From positions 6,582,609-6,646,608 of the forward strand of contig OX155978.1 of the NCBI GenBank assembly GCA_944548615.1: DNA of 64,000 bases, in the 5' to 3' direction. This document shows, piece by piece, positions 39,429-49,699 of this stretch (position 1 is its first letter; each line of letters starts with the position of its first letter). Source of the stretch: Micropterix aruncella (lineage: Eukaryota > Arthropoda > Insecta > Lepidoptera > Micropterigidae). Below the pieces are notes generated by a model that did not search any database, had not been told where the DNA came from, and saw only the letters and a program-made list of their open reading frames with translations. The translations under genes and the position numbers were made by a program.

Positions 39429-39560
39429 GTGAACTCATCACTTTCATACATTCAGAGTGAAATGGAGGCATTGGAGAGAGAGCAACAGATCATAGACAAG
39501 CAAGCTGCACTGCTCGAGAAGGAGCTACGATCCGTTATGGAATCAAGCCAGTCTACACAG
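39429..39560 (+). CDS. Ehbp1: Ehbp1 coding segment 10 (bMERB helix 1)
   Basis: Acceptor ATATTCTAG|GTG at 39428/39429, donor ACACAG|GTGAGT at 39560/39561; 44 whole codons. The frame includes SEMEALEREQQIIDKQAALL then EKELRSVMES, the first long helix of the bMERB (bivalent Mical/EHBP Rab-binding) domain. In the family this domain binds Rab8, Rab10 and relatives. The E-x3-L-E-x-E-Q heptad pattern of a coiled coil is plain. Confidence 0.92.
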
Positions 39561-39904
39561 GTGAGTTTTCCACACACCAAAGCATACCAATGGACCCTAT
39601 TGATGTAGACTTTGTCATCCATCCTTCTGTCTGTGTATATAATATGCACTGTCAATAAACACCGGGAATTGTTAAATAAAACAAAAAATTTGGTTTAATC
39701 ATTCGACCTTTTTGAGATAAGCTTATTGTGACAGAATTACAGAAGACTATTCTATTGCAGATATTTAAAAAGAAGATATTTAATTACAGAAGATTATTCT
39801 AGACATAAAACTGTATTGAAAATTATCTAAAAGTATTTTAAAGTAATTTTTTAAAATATTTTTATTTTAAAAATTTACTCCAGTTTCACACACTTTTAAC
39901 ATGC

Positions 39905-40040
39905 ACAAATTCACGCATAAACACATACACATAAACAAATGCACACATAAACACATGCACACATAAACACATGCACACATAAACACACACACACATAAAC
40001 ACATGCACACATCATACATGCGCGCATGCACACATGCTCA
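39905..40040. repeat. CA-rich minisatellite, ACATAAACACATGCAC units
   Basis: Imperfect 16-bp units in tandem, degenerating on both sides into ACACAC and CATGCGCGCATGCAC. Confidence 0.9.
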
Positions 40041-40247
40041 CATATAGACATACATATAGGCATACACTATGTTCAAGGTACAACATCACTCCTACTTAGA
40101 CTTTTAAAACCTTGCATCTCCTTTCCAGAAATCAAGATTATCCTTTCTAACATCCTGTTTCCGAAATCAAGAAAGAGTATTTGCGCAACTGGTAATATAT
40201 CTGTCTTCTAACATATCCTAGCTAGATCATTGTTTTTACAATATATA

Positions 40248-40429
40248 CAGGGTGAGTTTTCATTAACCGGCATCCTTGAAAGGGGTGAATCAAGAATTTA
40301 AGCCAGTTTTGATATAAAATTTGTGGGTATTTTTTTAAAAAATCTGCTTTCTAAAAAATAGTATTAAAAGCGCTGATTGCGATGCACCATCTAGGGGTGG
40401 GTAAAATATCGCTAATATTGTTTATTAGC
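40248..40429 (+). mobile_element. TA-flanked MITE, left part
   Basis: TA then CAGGGTGAGTTTTCATTAAC and GGCATCCTTGAAAGGGGTGA, continuing to a GCGATGCACCATCTAGG block. It is cut at 40430 by a retrotransposon fragment. Confidence 0.8.
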
Positions 40430-41310
40430 GAAAATCACCCATCAGGGAAAAGACCTCTCTGGCGATCAAAAATAGATGCTTTGTCAATTTCTGGCCCTCG
40501 AAAGGCTTGGATCTATGACAATTATCTAACCTAACGTTTGTCATGGCCCTTTCTTATTTACAATTTTACCAAAACCCAACTGTCTCGTATAGATTGGGAG
40601 TTAATGGTCCCTTGCTGAGTTGGCCATGAAGACCCATTCTGTTCAGGGTTGGTCACACTCACGGATCAACACCTATCCGACGGCCTCCACGCATGAAGTG
40701 CGAGCCTGGGCAGGACTCTGGCCTTATGGTCAGTTTCCCCTAGGAATCAACCTTCTGGCGCTCCTGGATGGTCTGCGCTCCGTGCGGCATAAGCCAATCT
40801 ATTGCGCACTCTGACTAACAGTCGGGGGAGTCTAGAAGCAGTACTGTTTCCTATAGAGCGGGGGTGGTTGCTGACCTTACGGCGACTGCTCTTGAAATGA
40901 CCATCGGCTACCCGATCCTGGGTGAACAGCTGGGCAAAGGACGCTGTGGTCCGCGATAGATTCGGTATACGCCGTTTCACCGCTTCATAAGGGAGAGGAC
41001 CGCGGAAGCGACCTCGAATTCGTAATCAATCGAGAGACTGGAGTAATCTGGTCGCAATTGGAAGTAAGGGCGTGAGTTAAAGCCCGCTGGGTAACACACC
41101 TTATTATCTCGCGGTTAAGGCGTTGGCCTCTTACGGGCATGTGGCGGAGCTTGACTTGTTTAGTCCAAGTCTTCTGCGTTCACTTCACGGGAGAGAGAAC
41201 GACTAATTCGTCACAACCCTGAGGTGACGGGCTCGCCCATTGTAGTTGACAACTCTAGTTCTAGTTGTCTCGTTTAGATGCACTAGTGACATCTAGTCTG
41301 AAATCCTTGA
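40430..41310 (+). mobile_element. RLE retrotransposon fragment, split by Fb insertion
   Basis: 40430-40594 matches 30850-31045 of the near-intact copy (with a deletion of about 35 bp near 40463), and 41266-41310 continues it (GTCTCGTTTAGATGCACTAG). The Fb element 40595-41265 separates them. Confidence 0.85.
40595..41265 (+). repeat. Fb family unit with 14-bp flanking duplication
   Basis: TGTCTCGTATAGAT at 40581-40594 and TGTCTCGTTTAGAT at 41266-41279 (13 of 14 identical) flank the insert in the RLE copy. It runs from a CTTATGGTCAGTTTCCCC block through TCTAGAAGCAGTACTG and GGGTGAACAGC to GACGGGCTCGCCCATTGTAG. No protein signature is visible. Confidence 0.85.
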
Positions 41311-41394
41311 ATTGATTTGAATTGTGAGTTGGACCGATCCGAGAACACAATGGATCTTATGACCCAAACTGCACGAAACCGTTTGCTACCGAAT

Positions 41395-41505
41395 GACGAT
41401 TGACAGTACTTCAGTCTACCCTGGACAGCAGCGGTTGCATCATCGCCGAAACGTAGGGTGTTAATAACCTAATGCGGGAAACTGGTTTTATCCTATTTAT
41501 AAATG
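41395..41505 (+). mobile_element. Penelope terminal-repeat fragment
   Basis: ACAGTACTTCAGTCTACCCT, GACAGCAGCGGTTGCATC, GCCGAAACGTAGGG and GTTTTATCCTATTTATAA correspond to the right-hand terminal repeat of 24080-24629. Confidence 0.75.
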
Positions 41506-41904
41506 CTTCTTTTTCCTTTTTTATCTTTTTTCTTATAAAAAAAAGGTTATACAATTATTATCTTTTAAATAGGTGCTTGATATTATTTGCTAATTTGAAA
41601 AGTATTAATGGCTATATTAATGTTAATTTATAAAATGTTCTTTTATAAAATGAATATGCTGCTGACTGCCCGAAGTGGTCGCGACTGCTCGAGCGGTCCG
41701 TGTGTGCCGATGAATAGAAGATTATAATTTGCTATGTACTCGCAGCTTGAAGCAGTCGGTCCCGACTGCTTCAAGCAGTCCGTGTATGTCTGACCTACAT
41801 CTGCTCATGGTCGTTGGACCAATTGCAAGATTGTCTCAGTAATAAAAAAATATATATATGGCCATATTTTCTGGCAAACGCCCAACTAGAAGCAGTCAAG
41901 CAAC

Positions 41905-42597
41905 AAAAAGATCTAAAGGAATAACAATTACTGATGATCTCAAATGGGAGAAACACATAATTGCAATTGCTAAAAGAGCCAACTCTACTCTCTATCTAAT
42001 AAGGAAGGCTTTCCAACATCTGTCAATAGAGGTTTTTATCAAGATCTACAAGGCATATGTGAAACCTATTCTTGAGTATGGCTATCAGATTTGGAACCCT
42101 TACTTTTGCAAAGATGTAGATAATCTGGAAAAGCTTCAGCGAAGGGCAACCAAAATGCCAGTGGGCCTGAAGAATAGGAATTATGAAGATCGCTTGAAAT
42201 TACTTGGATTACTACACTCAAACAAAGAAGACAAAGAGGGGACCTGATTGAGACATATAAAATTCTAACACATTGTCACGATGTACCTGCACTGAAGAAT
42301 ATTTACAAATTCAACGTCAACAGAAATCTTCGAGGTCACAACAAAAAACTCAACCGTACAAAATTTTAATCTAATCCTCTTGAGAACGTTCTGCCAAATA
42401 GAGTGGTGGACATGTGGAATAAACTACCATTTGAAGTGATTAGTGCAATCTCTGTCAATCAATTTAAAAACAGACTCGATTTGTACCTAAAAACTTGCTA
42501 ATATTGTTTACATTATATTGTTAATATTGTTTAGCTTTACAAGATCTGATCTGGACGTATCAGCAAAGCTGCCTGTCCAGAATAAATAATAATAATG
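41905..42597 (+). mobile_element. CR1-like LINE fragment with AAT tail
   Basis: Encodes GITITDDLKWEKHIIAIAKR, LYLIRKAFQHLSIEVFIKIY and YGYQIWNPYFCKDVDNLEKL, then (after a shift at about 42225) NRVVDMWNKLPFEVISAISV. Ends in AATAATAATAAT. Same clade as 52492-53620. Confidence 0.88.
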
Positions 42598-42805
42598 TAT
42601 TTTCGAAATATATTGTAAACATTATATCAGTTGGTCAACATTTATATTATTTGATTTTTACCACGAGAGAAGATTGCTTTCCAAACTTTTGACTGAGTAG
42701 CAATTGTCAATATATTGGAAAACAATTTTTTCCGCAATATTTCAATCCATATCCATGCTGCAAAATCTTAGGTATGTGTAATTTTGTTTTTTTTTTTTTT
42801 TTTAG

Positions 42806-42891
42806 GAAGAGGATCTTATGATGACTAATTGGTTTACATTAGTTAACAAGAAGAATGCTCTCCTAAGGCGACAAATGCAGCTAAACATATT
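42806..42891 (+). CDS. Ehbp1: Ehbp1 coding segment 11 (bMERB helix 2)
   Basis: Acceptor with a long T tract, TTTTTTTAG|GAA at 42805/42806; donor ATATT|GTAAGT at 42891/42892. The frame EEDLMMTNWFTLVNKKNALL then RRQMQLNI carries the W-F-x-L-V-x-x-K-N-A-L-x-R-R-Q signature that is nearly invariant in EHBP1-type bMERB domains. It leaves two bases (TT) completed by G in segment 12 to give Leu. Confidence 0.93.
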
Positions 42892-42941
42892 GTAAGTTAT
42901 TGAAATGTTTCTTTAAAACAAAATCAATTCGTACTTTAGGT

Positions 42942-43250
42942 CAGCGGTTCCCAAAGCTTGGGTCGCGACGCACTGGTGGGTCGCGTGCCGATTCCAGGTG
43001 GGTCGCCGACACAGCGTATGAACGTAGACAGATAGACGATGAGATTGATTGACGAGTCTGAGTGTATTTAGGATACCTACAGACAATATAATACAATAAA
43101 ATAAATAAATAAAATAAAGATAGCGCTTGAAAAGAATAGAATATAAAAGTTGCAACCTTGAAACAGCGCGGGAAGATGAAATAGCCTCGCGAAGAGACAG
43201 CGCCGCGTCTCTAGCCTCGTTTGGGTTGTCCCTTGTCATATAAATAAAGG
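42942..43250. mobile_element. hAT-like terminus
   Basis: CAGCGGTTCCCAAAGCTTGG followed by GTCGCGACGC and GGTGGGTCGCG is a typical hAT (Charlie-type) end. I found no matching right terminus or 8-bp duplication of CTTTAGGT, so the extent is a guess. Confidence 0.5.
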
Positions 43251-43463
43251 ACGGGGAAAAGAAAAACCATAATGATCATGCTTTACAGTGGTTTTAATCA
43301 TGTCTTACAGTGCGGTATAAAAATAATATAACTTATGAAAATCCCTATTATATTTACATCAAAAATCTGCAGCTGGGAGTCTAATTGCGGGAAGACTGCA
43401 TAACTTCATCGCTGAAATAGAGAAAACATTTTTCTATAAAAAGTCATTGGATGAATTGTCGTA

Positions 43464-46285
43464 TTAACCCCTCACATCGCGAAGTTAAAATTCGGCCCAT
43501 TCGGCCGTCCCGTTTGTTTTGTCAGTTTGGCGCGTGAAATTGGCGAGAGTCGATGGCCTTGAGGAAAACGATCATAAGTTATAAACCACTATACGGATCA
43601 TAAAAAGAATAACTGTAAAATGACCGCATTGAAATTTTAAATATAAAACATTTTAAATTTATCTCGTTAAACAATTAAGATAATAATGAATAAATATTAC
43701 AAAGTTGGCGAACTGAAAAAACTGGCATATAAAATCATTTCGATGTTTTTATAAGAAATTATGGAAAATATGCAAAAATTGTAAATACAGTTATGTTCTT
43801 TATTAACCCGCACAGCACGTAACATCCGATTCGGGACATGTATGTCGGCCACCTAAAGCACGTAACATCCGATACCGGATATCGCGCTCGCCGCTGCGAA
43901 AAATGCAATTTACGATTCGAAACGTCGTACTTAATGCTTTCTGACGGCGCAACGATATGGCCAAAATATCTTTAATTCAAGATTTCTGTGTGGCAATATC
44001 GAACGGCGCTTTAAAAAGTGAGCATAGACGTCAAAACGGCAGTCTCCATCGGCCACCGCCGCGGGCGCGTATAGTTTCGCGAAATGGTTGATAAAAAGAG
44101 TTTTTTGTGCAGTGTTTTGTGCCATTTACTGGATAACAGTGAGTAATTTGCATTTTTAAGTAGTTTAGGCATGAGGATTAGTCAATTGAGATAGTCCATT
44201 TGCTGTTTTTCACGAATTTTTAAAGAAAACACTTCGGCGACAACAAACGGCTCGCGAAAAAATGGTTGTTATTATTTTGTAATGTTTATGAAATATCCCG
44301 ATATATTGCGAAATATGACGTAATGTCGCTTTAATTTACTAACAAAATAAGTATTGCTTCATTTACATCCTAAGTTATCACATAATTAGGCGTATTTTGA
44401 AAATTATATCTTGTTTTGTAAAATGAATCGCGCAAAGAAACTTGTTTTGATAATTACTATGAGAGAATAAAGTGCAATTTTCCATAGTTTTTCGATGAAA
44501 TGTGACTCTTTGGAGTATAGTAATTAGTTATTAGACATATAATAAGTCTAGGATAAGACAATATAATTGAAAAAATCTAACGAATTTTATATTATGGGCA
44601 TTCAAAGTTTATTATTAAGTTCGGACGCGGAAACTCTCAAAACTTTAGATTTTTCTATAATATCAGACAAAGCTCAAAGTTCTGGTGTAATTTCTAAGAA
44701 GTGTGATGTAGTATTAAAGTTATTTTGAAAGAATTTCATATAAAAAAATACCATAAGTAGTCACAAATTAAAAATTAAAAAATTTTTTTTTTACGAGAAT
44801 ACATAAAATTTTTCTTGGCTGAATAAATAAATATTTTTGTATGCAAATAAGTAAAAAAAAATATCGTTTTGGTAAAGCATTTAATAAAGAACATAACTGT
44901 ATTTACAATTTTTGCATATTTTACGTATTTTGTGACAAAAAAATCGAAATGATTTTATAGGCGAGTTTTTTCAGTTTGCCAATTTTGTAATATTTATTCA
45001 TTATTATCTTAATTGTTTTACGAGATAAGGTTATAATATTTTATATGTCAAATGCGATCATTTTTCTCTTTACCTTTTTTAATCCATTTAGTGGTTTTTA
45101 AGTTATGATCGTTTTTCTCAAGGCCGTTGACTCGCATCGATTTTTTGCCCGAATATGTCGCGCGCAAACGAGTTTTTACTTCGCAACAGGAGGGGTTAAA
45201 TGCTTTACCAAAACAATTATTTTGTTTTACTTAATTGCATACAAAAATATTTAGTTATTCAACCAAGAAAAATTTGATGTATTCTCGTAAAAAAATTAAT
45301 TTTACATTTTTTATTTGTGACTACTTACGGTTTTTTTATATGAAATTTTTTCAAAATAACTTTTTTACTGCATCATACTTCTTAGAAAATTACACCAGAA
45401 CTTTCAGCTTTGTCTGATATTATAGAAAAATCTAAAGTTTTGAGAGTTGGCGTCCACAACTTGATAAATAAACTTTGAATGCTCATAATATAATAAAATT
45501 GGTTATATTTTTTCAAATATATTGTGTCATTATATACTTATTATATGTAAAACAACTAATTATTATACTCCAAAAAGTCACATTTCATCGAAAAACCTTA
45601 GAAAATCGCACTCTAAGTATGGTAATTCTCTCATAGTAATTATCAAAACAAATTTATTTTCGCGAGCCATATTATGAAGCAATTTATAATTTTCAAAATA
45701 CGGCTTATTATGTGATTACTTAGGATGTAAATGAAGCAATATTAGCGAAATAAAGCGATATTATGGCCTTTTTTGGCGATATTCCGTGATAATTCATAAA
45801 CATTACAAAACACAACATGCCATCTTTCCCCGGCGCTAAGTTGTCACCGAAGCATTTTGCATAAATATTCGTGAAAAACAGCAAAATTAAATGGACTCTC
45901 TCAATTGACTAATCCTCATTCCTTAACTACTTAAAAATGCAAATTACTCACTGTTCTCCAGTAAATGGCACAAAACACTACACAAACACTGTTTTTATCA
46001 CCCATTTCGCGGAACCGTACGCGGCCGTGAGAGTTGTCGGCGGACACTGCCGTTTGACGTCTATGCTCACTTTTTAAATCGTCCTTCAATATTGCCAGAC
46101 GGAAATTTCGAATTAAAGATATTTTGGCCATATCGTAGCGCCCTCAGAAAGCATATAGTACGGCGTGTCGAATTGTAAATTGCATTTTTCGCAGCGGCGA
46201 GTGTTCGGTCCCGTAAGGGACATTACGGAGTTTTAGGCGGCCGACCTTCGGTCCCCCGAGGGATGTTACGGAGCGACCGGGTTAA
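43464..46285 (-). mobile_element. TTAA element family 3, outer copy (split)
   Basis: TTAA at 43464-43467 and 46282-46285. The outer copy consists of 43468-43802 and 45200-46281, interrupted at an internal TTAA by the inner copy. Its ends, CCCCTCACATCGCGAAG and CGGAGCGACCGGG, match the inner copy's ends in reverse orientation. Confidence 0.85.
43803..45199 (+). mobile_element. TTAA element family 3, inner copy (about 1.39 kb)
   Basis: TTAA at 43803-43806 and 45196-45199. Left end CCCGCACAGCACGTAACATC with two subterminal CACGTAACATCCGAT units; right end CGCAACAGGAGGGG. It carries the AATCATAAAAAG-like core of families 1 and 2. No transposase frame, so it is presumably moved by a piggyBac-type transposase in trans. 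Confidence 0.85.
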
Positions 46286-46330
46286 CGAAAATGGCCCCTT
46301 ATGCTATTGTCGGTTATTGGAAATTGGCAG

Positions 46331-46519
46331 GGAGCAAGAGGACGACCTGATCAGACGCTGCGGCCTGCTGGCCCGGGAGCTGCGCCAGTCCATGGGCGTG
46401 GAGGAGTGGCGCAAGTCGGGCGCGGCCCGGCGGCGCGAGCAGCTGCTCATGCGCGACCTCCTGCGCGCCGTCGACGAGAGGGACCGCCTCGTCCAGCAGA
46501 TGGACTGCCAAGAGAGAGC
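46331..46519 (+). CDS. Ehbp1: Ehbp1 coding segment 12 (bMERB core)
   Basis: Acceptor TTGGCAG|G at 46330/46331 and donor AGAGAGC|GTAAGC at 46519/46520. The frame EQEDDLIRRCGLLARELRQS is followed by VEEWRKSGAARRREQLLMRD and RAVDERDRLVQQMDCQERA, matching the central and third helices of bMERB. The exon is GC-rich while its surroundings are AT-rich. A TTAA-flanked transposon ends only 45 bp upstream of the exon, so the branch-point/pyrimidine region is squeezed between the two. Confidence 0.93.
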
Positions 46520-46554
46520 GTAAGCATCCCATTTCTTTTCAAATAAACACTACA

Positions 46555-46672
46555 AACGATACTATAACACGACGTCCAATTTATCCTGTGAAGTTTGAAG
46601 CACCCCACGTTCCAGCGATGTTGCAACTGCCGTCGTTCAGAATAGACTGAAGTGACGTCTATCAGAAGTACT
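46555..46672 (-). mobile_element. Penelope terminal-repeat fragment
   Basis: TTTATCCTGTGAAGTTTGAA, CACCCCACGTTCCAGCG, GTTGCAACTGCCGTCGTTCA and AATAGACTGAAG follow the terminal repeat of 4626-6047, diverged. Confidence 0.7.
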
Positions 46673-46676
46673 TGTT

Positions 46677-47265
46677 TTTTAACCGACTTCATAAAAAGGA
46701 GCCGGTTAACGATTCGGTTGTATCTTTTTTTAATTTTATTTTTATTTATAATGTTTATTACCTCAGAACTTTTTATTTGAAAGGATATACTTGGAGATTG
46801 GTCCCATTTTTTACAAAATCCTGTTCTGATGATGGGATCCATGAGGAATTGAGGGAACTCCTCAAATATTATCATATGAAGTTGAAAATGTACACGTTTA
46901 TTCAATTCCGATGACAATATATTTAGTTTTATGGTAAGGATGACCCGATTCTATAACCTGGGTTGGCTCCCGACGAGGAATCTTCTAAACGGTCAACAGC
47001 ACAGCCACGAAATTTTGTATACTCGTGCAATTATGATAGCCCGGTCTAAGTTTTACCATGACATGGCTGCTGCACCCAGGGTTGGATCCCGACGAGGGAA
47101 CTCCTCAATGATCAACAGCACAGGCACAGCATTTTGTATACGCATTCAATTATGATAACCCGTCCTAAGTATCACCATGACATAACTGCTGCATTTATAA
47201 AACATTTTTGGAGTCAGTTTTTTTTAATAAAAATTTTGTGTATTATCTTTTGTTATTACCAATTT
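46677..47265. repeat. AACCGACTTC repeat with two tandem units of about 110 bp
   Basis: Starts AACCGACTTCATAAAAAGGA. Two direct units follow: GGGTTGG(C/A)TCCCGACGAGG, CAACAGCACAG, ATTATGATA(G/A)CCCG and CACCATGACAT(A/G) occur near 46960-47065 and 47072-47190. I associate this repeat type with moth and butterfly genomes, from memory. Class unknown. Confidence 0.65.
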
Positions 47266-47323
47266 TACTTTCCTAGCCCACCGACCAACACGGAGGGAAA
47301 GTATTGCACATGTAGACGGAAAT

Positions 47324-48203
47324 ATCTTTCTCAATAATTGAAAGCTTCAGATTGGATTTTGGAAGTCGATTCGTTCTCTAAGCAGTATAAATTCCCTAAA
47401 AGTCTCGGATGCACAGCTCTGCGTCCTGATATAACTCTTTACTCTCTATCGCGGAAGGTGACCCTTATTGTAGAATTAACTGTTCCATGAGAATCAAATA
47501 TCCCAAATTAGTAGTAGTAGATGGAGTGGGGGGCTTGTTTCCAGCCCTTGATGTCACCTAGATCTGTAAGGTCTTTTGTAACTACCCACTGTGTGGTTAG
47601 GTCAATTGTCAGCTAGTAGCCCGGTACTTCTTACCAGACTAAGTAGGTCACTGACCTTCAAGTTGGGCAGATCGCTGGGTTCGAGAAAGGCTCGTCCCAG
47701 TAAACTGTGTCTTTTGGCGGCGAGCCCTGGACAGCGGCCAACAATGTGTATGCTGTCTTCAGGTTCCTCGCCACATATTCGGCAATATCCCAAAAGACTA
47801 CGAATAAAAATTAAATAAATACCATGATCTTGCAAATGCCGTCACCCAAAACGGCTTCACTGTTTACCTTCACGCGGTGGAAGTTGGCGCTCGTGGCCTG
47901 CCAGCTAAATCTCTATTTCACCTCTTTAAAGATCTTGGTCTTTCCAGAAAAATAATCAACTCTTTCCTAGAAAAAATATCTAAAACCGCAATTTGCGCAT
48001 CTCAAATTCTATGGCTTCTAAGGGGGAGTGAATGGGTGGTAAGGTGAACGCTCACATCTGGCAAGACAGCTGTCCTAAACCTACCACAGCCGGTCGTTAG
48101 TCTGGAATATAATGCTCACCCCCCAGAAGTGTAAAAAATAGTATTATGATGGGCCCGACTCCGGTCGGTGAATTCCATGGCAGCTCCGTTTGTATTTTAT
48201 TTA
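47324..48203 (+). mobile_element. RLE retrotransposon copy, split by a nested LINE
   Basis: Matches 31833-32425 of the near-intact copy (endonuclease region and 3' UTR). A 276-bp LINE insert at 47508-47783 interrupts it. An in-frame stop (TGA in CCATGAGAATC) shows it is dead. Confidence 0.92.
47508..47783 (-). mobile_element. LINE 3' end nested in RLE copy, 11-bp TSD
   Basis: AATATCCCAAA at 47497-47507 and 47784-47794. On the minus strand it encodes CRICGEEPEDSIHIVGRCPG then FLEPSDLPNLKVSDLLSLV, the C-terminal zinc end of an I/R1-like ORF2, and ends in a CTA repeat tail. The same tail opens the window at 1-40. Confidence 0.9.
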
Positions 48204-48617
48204 TCTGAGCAACCCTGAGATGATTAACCAGTCGAGCGCCAACAATGCCTATAGGTATTTTGCATCATTTGACAGATCCACCCATAGCCCTTTCGGCGTC
48301 CCTTATATTTATTATTTAAATATATAATATACATGACTAACAACATTAATTGTAAGGTAACAAGAGGGAATTCATGAAAAATCGATATTGTTAGTATTTA
48401 TTTACAAAATCGACCAAAAAGTTGAGATGCAGTTTTTTGCGCTCGATGGCTGGCTTCCGACCGGTTAAGACCTTTTAATGTCTGTGTCTTCTTACATGAT
48501 AGCGCCCAAACGCTTAATCAGACTGCGCTGAAATTTGACAGGCAGGCATCATTTGGTCATAGGAACAGTTGAAAAGGTTGTGGTTGAAATTCGTCCATCA
48601 GGGGATAAAAATAAAAA

Positions 48618-49336
48618 AATAAATAAAATACAAACGGAGCTGCCATGGAATTCACCGACCAAAAATCGGGCCCATCATATATAATTATTACGCTTATGAG
48701 AGGTGAACGGTGGATTCCGGACTTACGACCGGCTGTGGTAGGTTTAGGACAGCTGTCTTGCCACATGTGAGCGTTCACCTTACCACCCATTCACTCCCCC
48801 TTCGCAGCCATAGAATTTGAGATGCAGACATCGCGGTTTTAGATAATTTTTCTAGAAAGGAGTTGATTATTTTCCTGGAGAGACCAAGATCTTTAAAAAG
48901 GTGAAACAAAGATTTAGCTGACAGGCCACGAGCGCCTATTTCCACCGCGTGAAGGTGAACAGTGAAGCCGTTCCGGGTGACGGCATTTGCGAGGTCATGG
49001 TATTTATTTAATTTGTACTCGTGGTCTTTTGGGATATTTGATTCCCATGGAACAGTTAATTCTACGATAAGGACCATCTTCCGAGATAGAGAGTAAAGAG
49101 TTATATCTGGACGCAGGGCTGTGCATCCGAGACTTTCAGGGAATTTATACTGCTTAGAGACCGAATCGACCTCCATAATCCAATCTGAAGCTTTCTCGAT
49201 TATTGAGAAAGGTTTTGCAGTGAGATGTTTTTTGCCTTTAGAGCCAACCCGCACAAACCGTATTGGGGGTTTGGAGGATACTGTGGAACCCTTGTTGGCA
49301 CGAGCCACTGAGAGGCTAAGTACCTCGCGAATAACT
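48618..49336 (-). mobile_element. RLE retrotransposon copy, 3' part with open frame
   Basis: Minus-strand frame 48775-49344 is open for 189 codons: RFVRVGSKGKKHLTAKPFSI, RPDITLYSLSRKMVLIVELT, KYHDLANAVTRNGFTVHLHA. It is close to the 26948-27533 copy and ends at a CAAACGGAG border. Confidence 0.92.
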
Positions 49337-49339
49337 TTA

Positions 49340-49483
49340 GTCATATTTCAATCTCGAAATATTGATCTTATAGAATTGAAATTTGGTACTCGTGCCTTCT
49401 TAAGCCGAAATCACATTGAATTGTCTATTTGCTCGTACTGATTCATCCACTTCAAGGATGCCGGTGACTAAAAACAACCTGTA
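49340..49483 (-). mobile_element. TA-flanked MITE, right end
   Basis: TTTGCTCGTACTGATTCATC, CACTTCAAGGATGCCGGTGA and CAACCTG-TA form the family terminus. The other end is missing, cut by the RLE copy. Confidence 0.75.
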
Positions 49484-49699
49484 CAGGCCTGGTAGCTGTA
49501 TTTCCTCTTCAGATTATATCTGAGTAATTTAGTAGCTATCTAACATGTGATTATGTGAACTTTACCTTCTATTGCAGATAGATGCATTTTACAAGACATT
49601 AGTTTTAATGATGTTTAATATTAATATAGTTAAAATCAAATTAATATTCTATTTGATTCATTTTGAGTTCATATATTGTTAACAACTATCGATTACTTA

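Noticed and set aside
39905..40040. CRISPR-like array
   Set aside because: Units of 16 bp run directly into one another without spacers; it is a minisatellite in a eukaryotic intron.
42942..43250. Complete hAT element
   Set aside because: No right terminus or 8-bp duplication was found.
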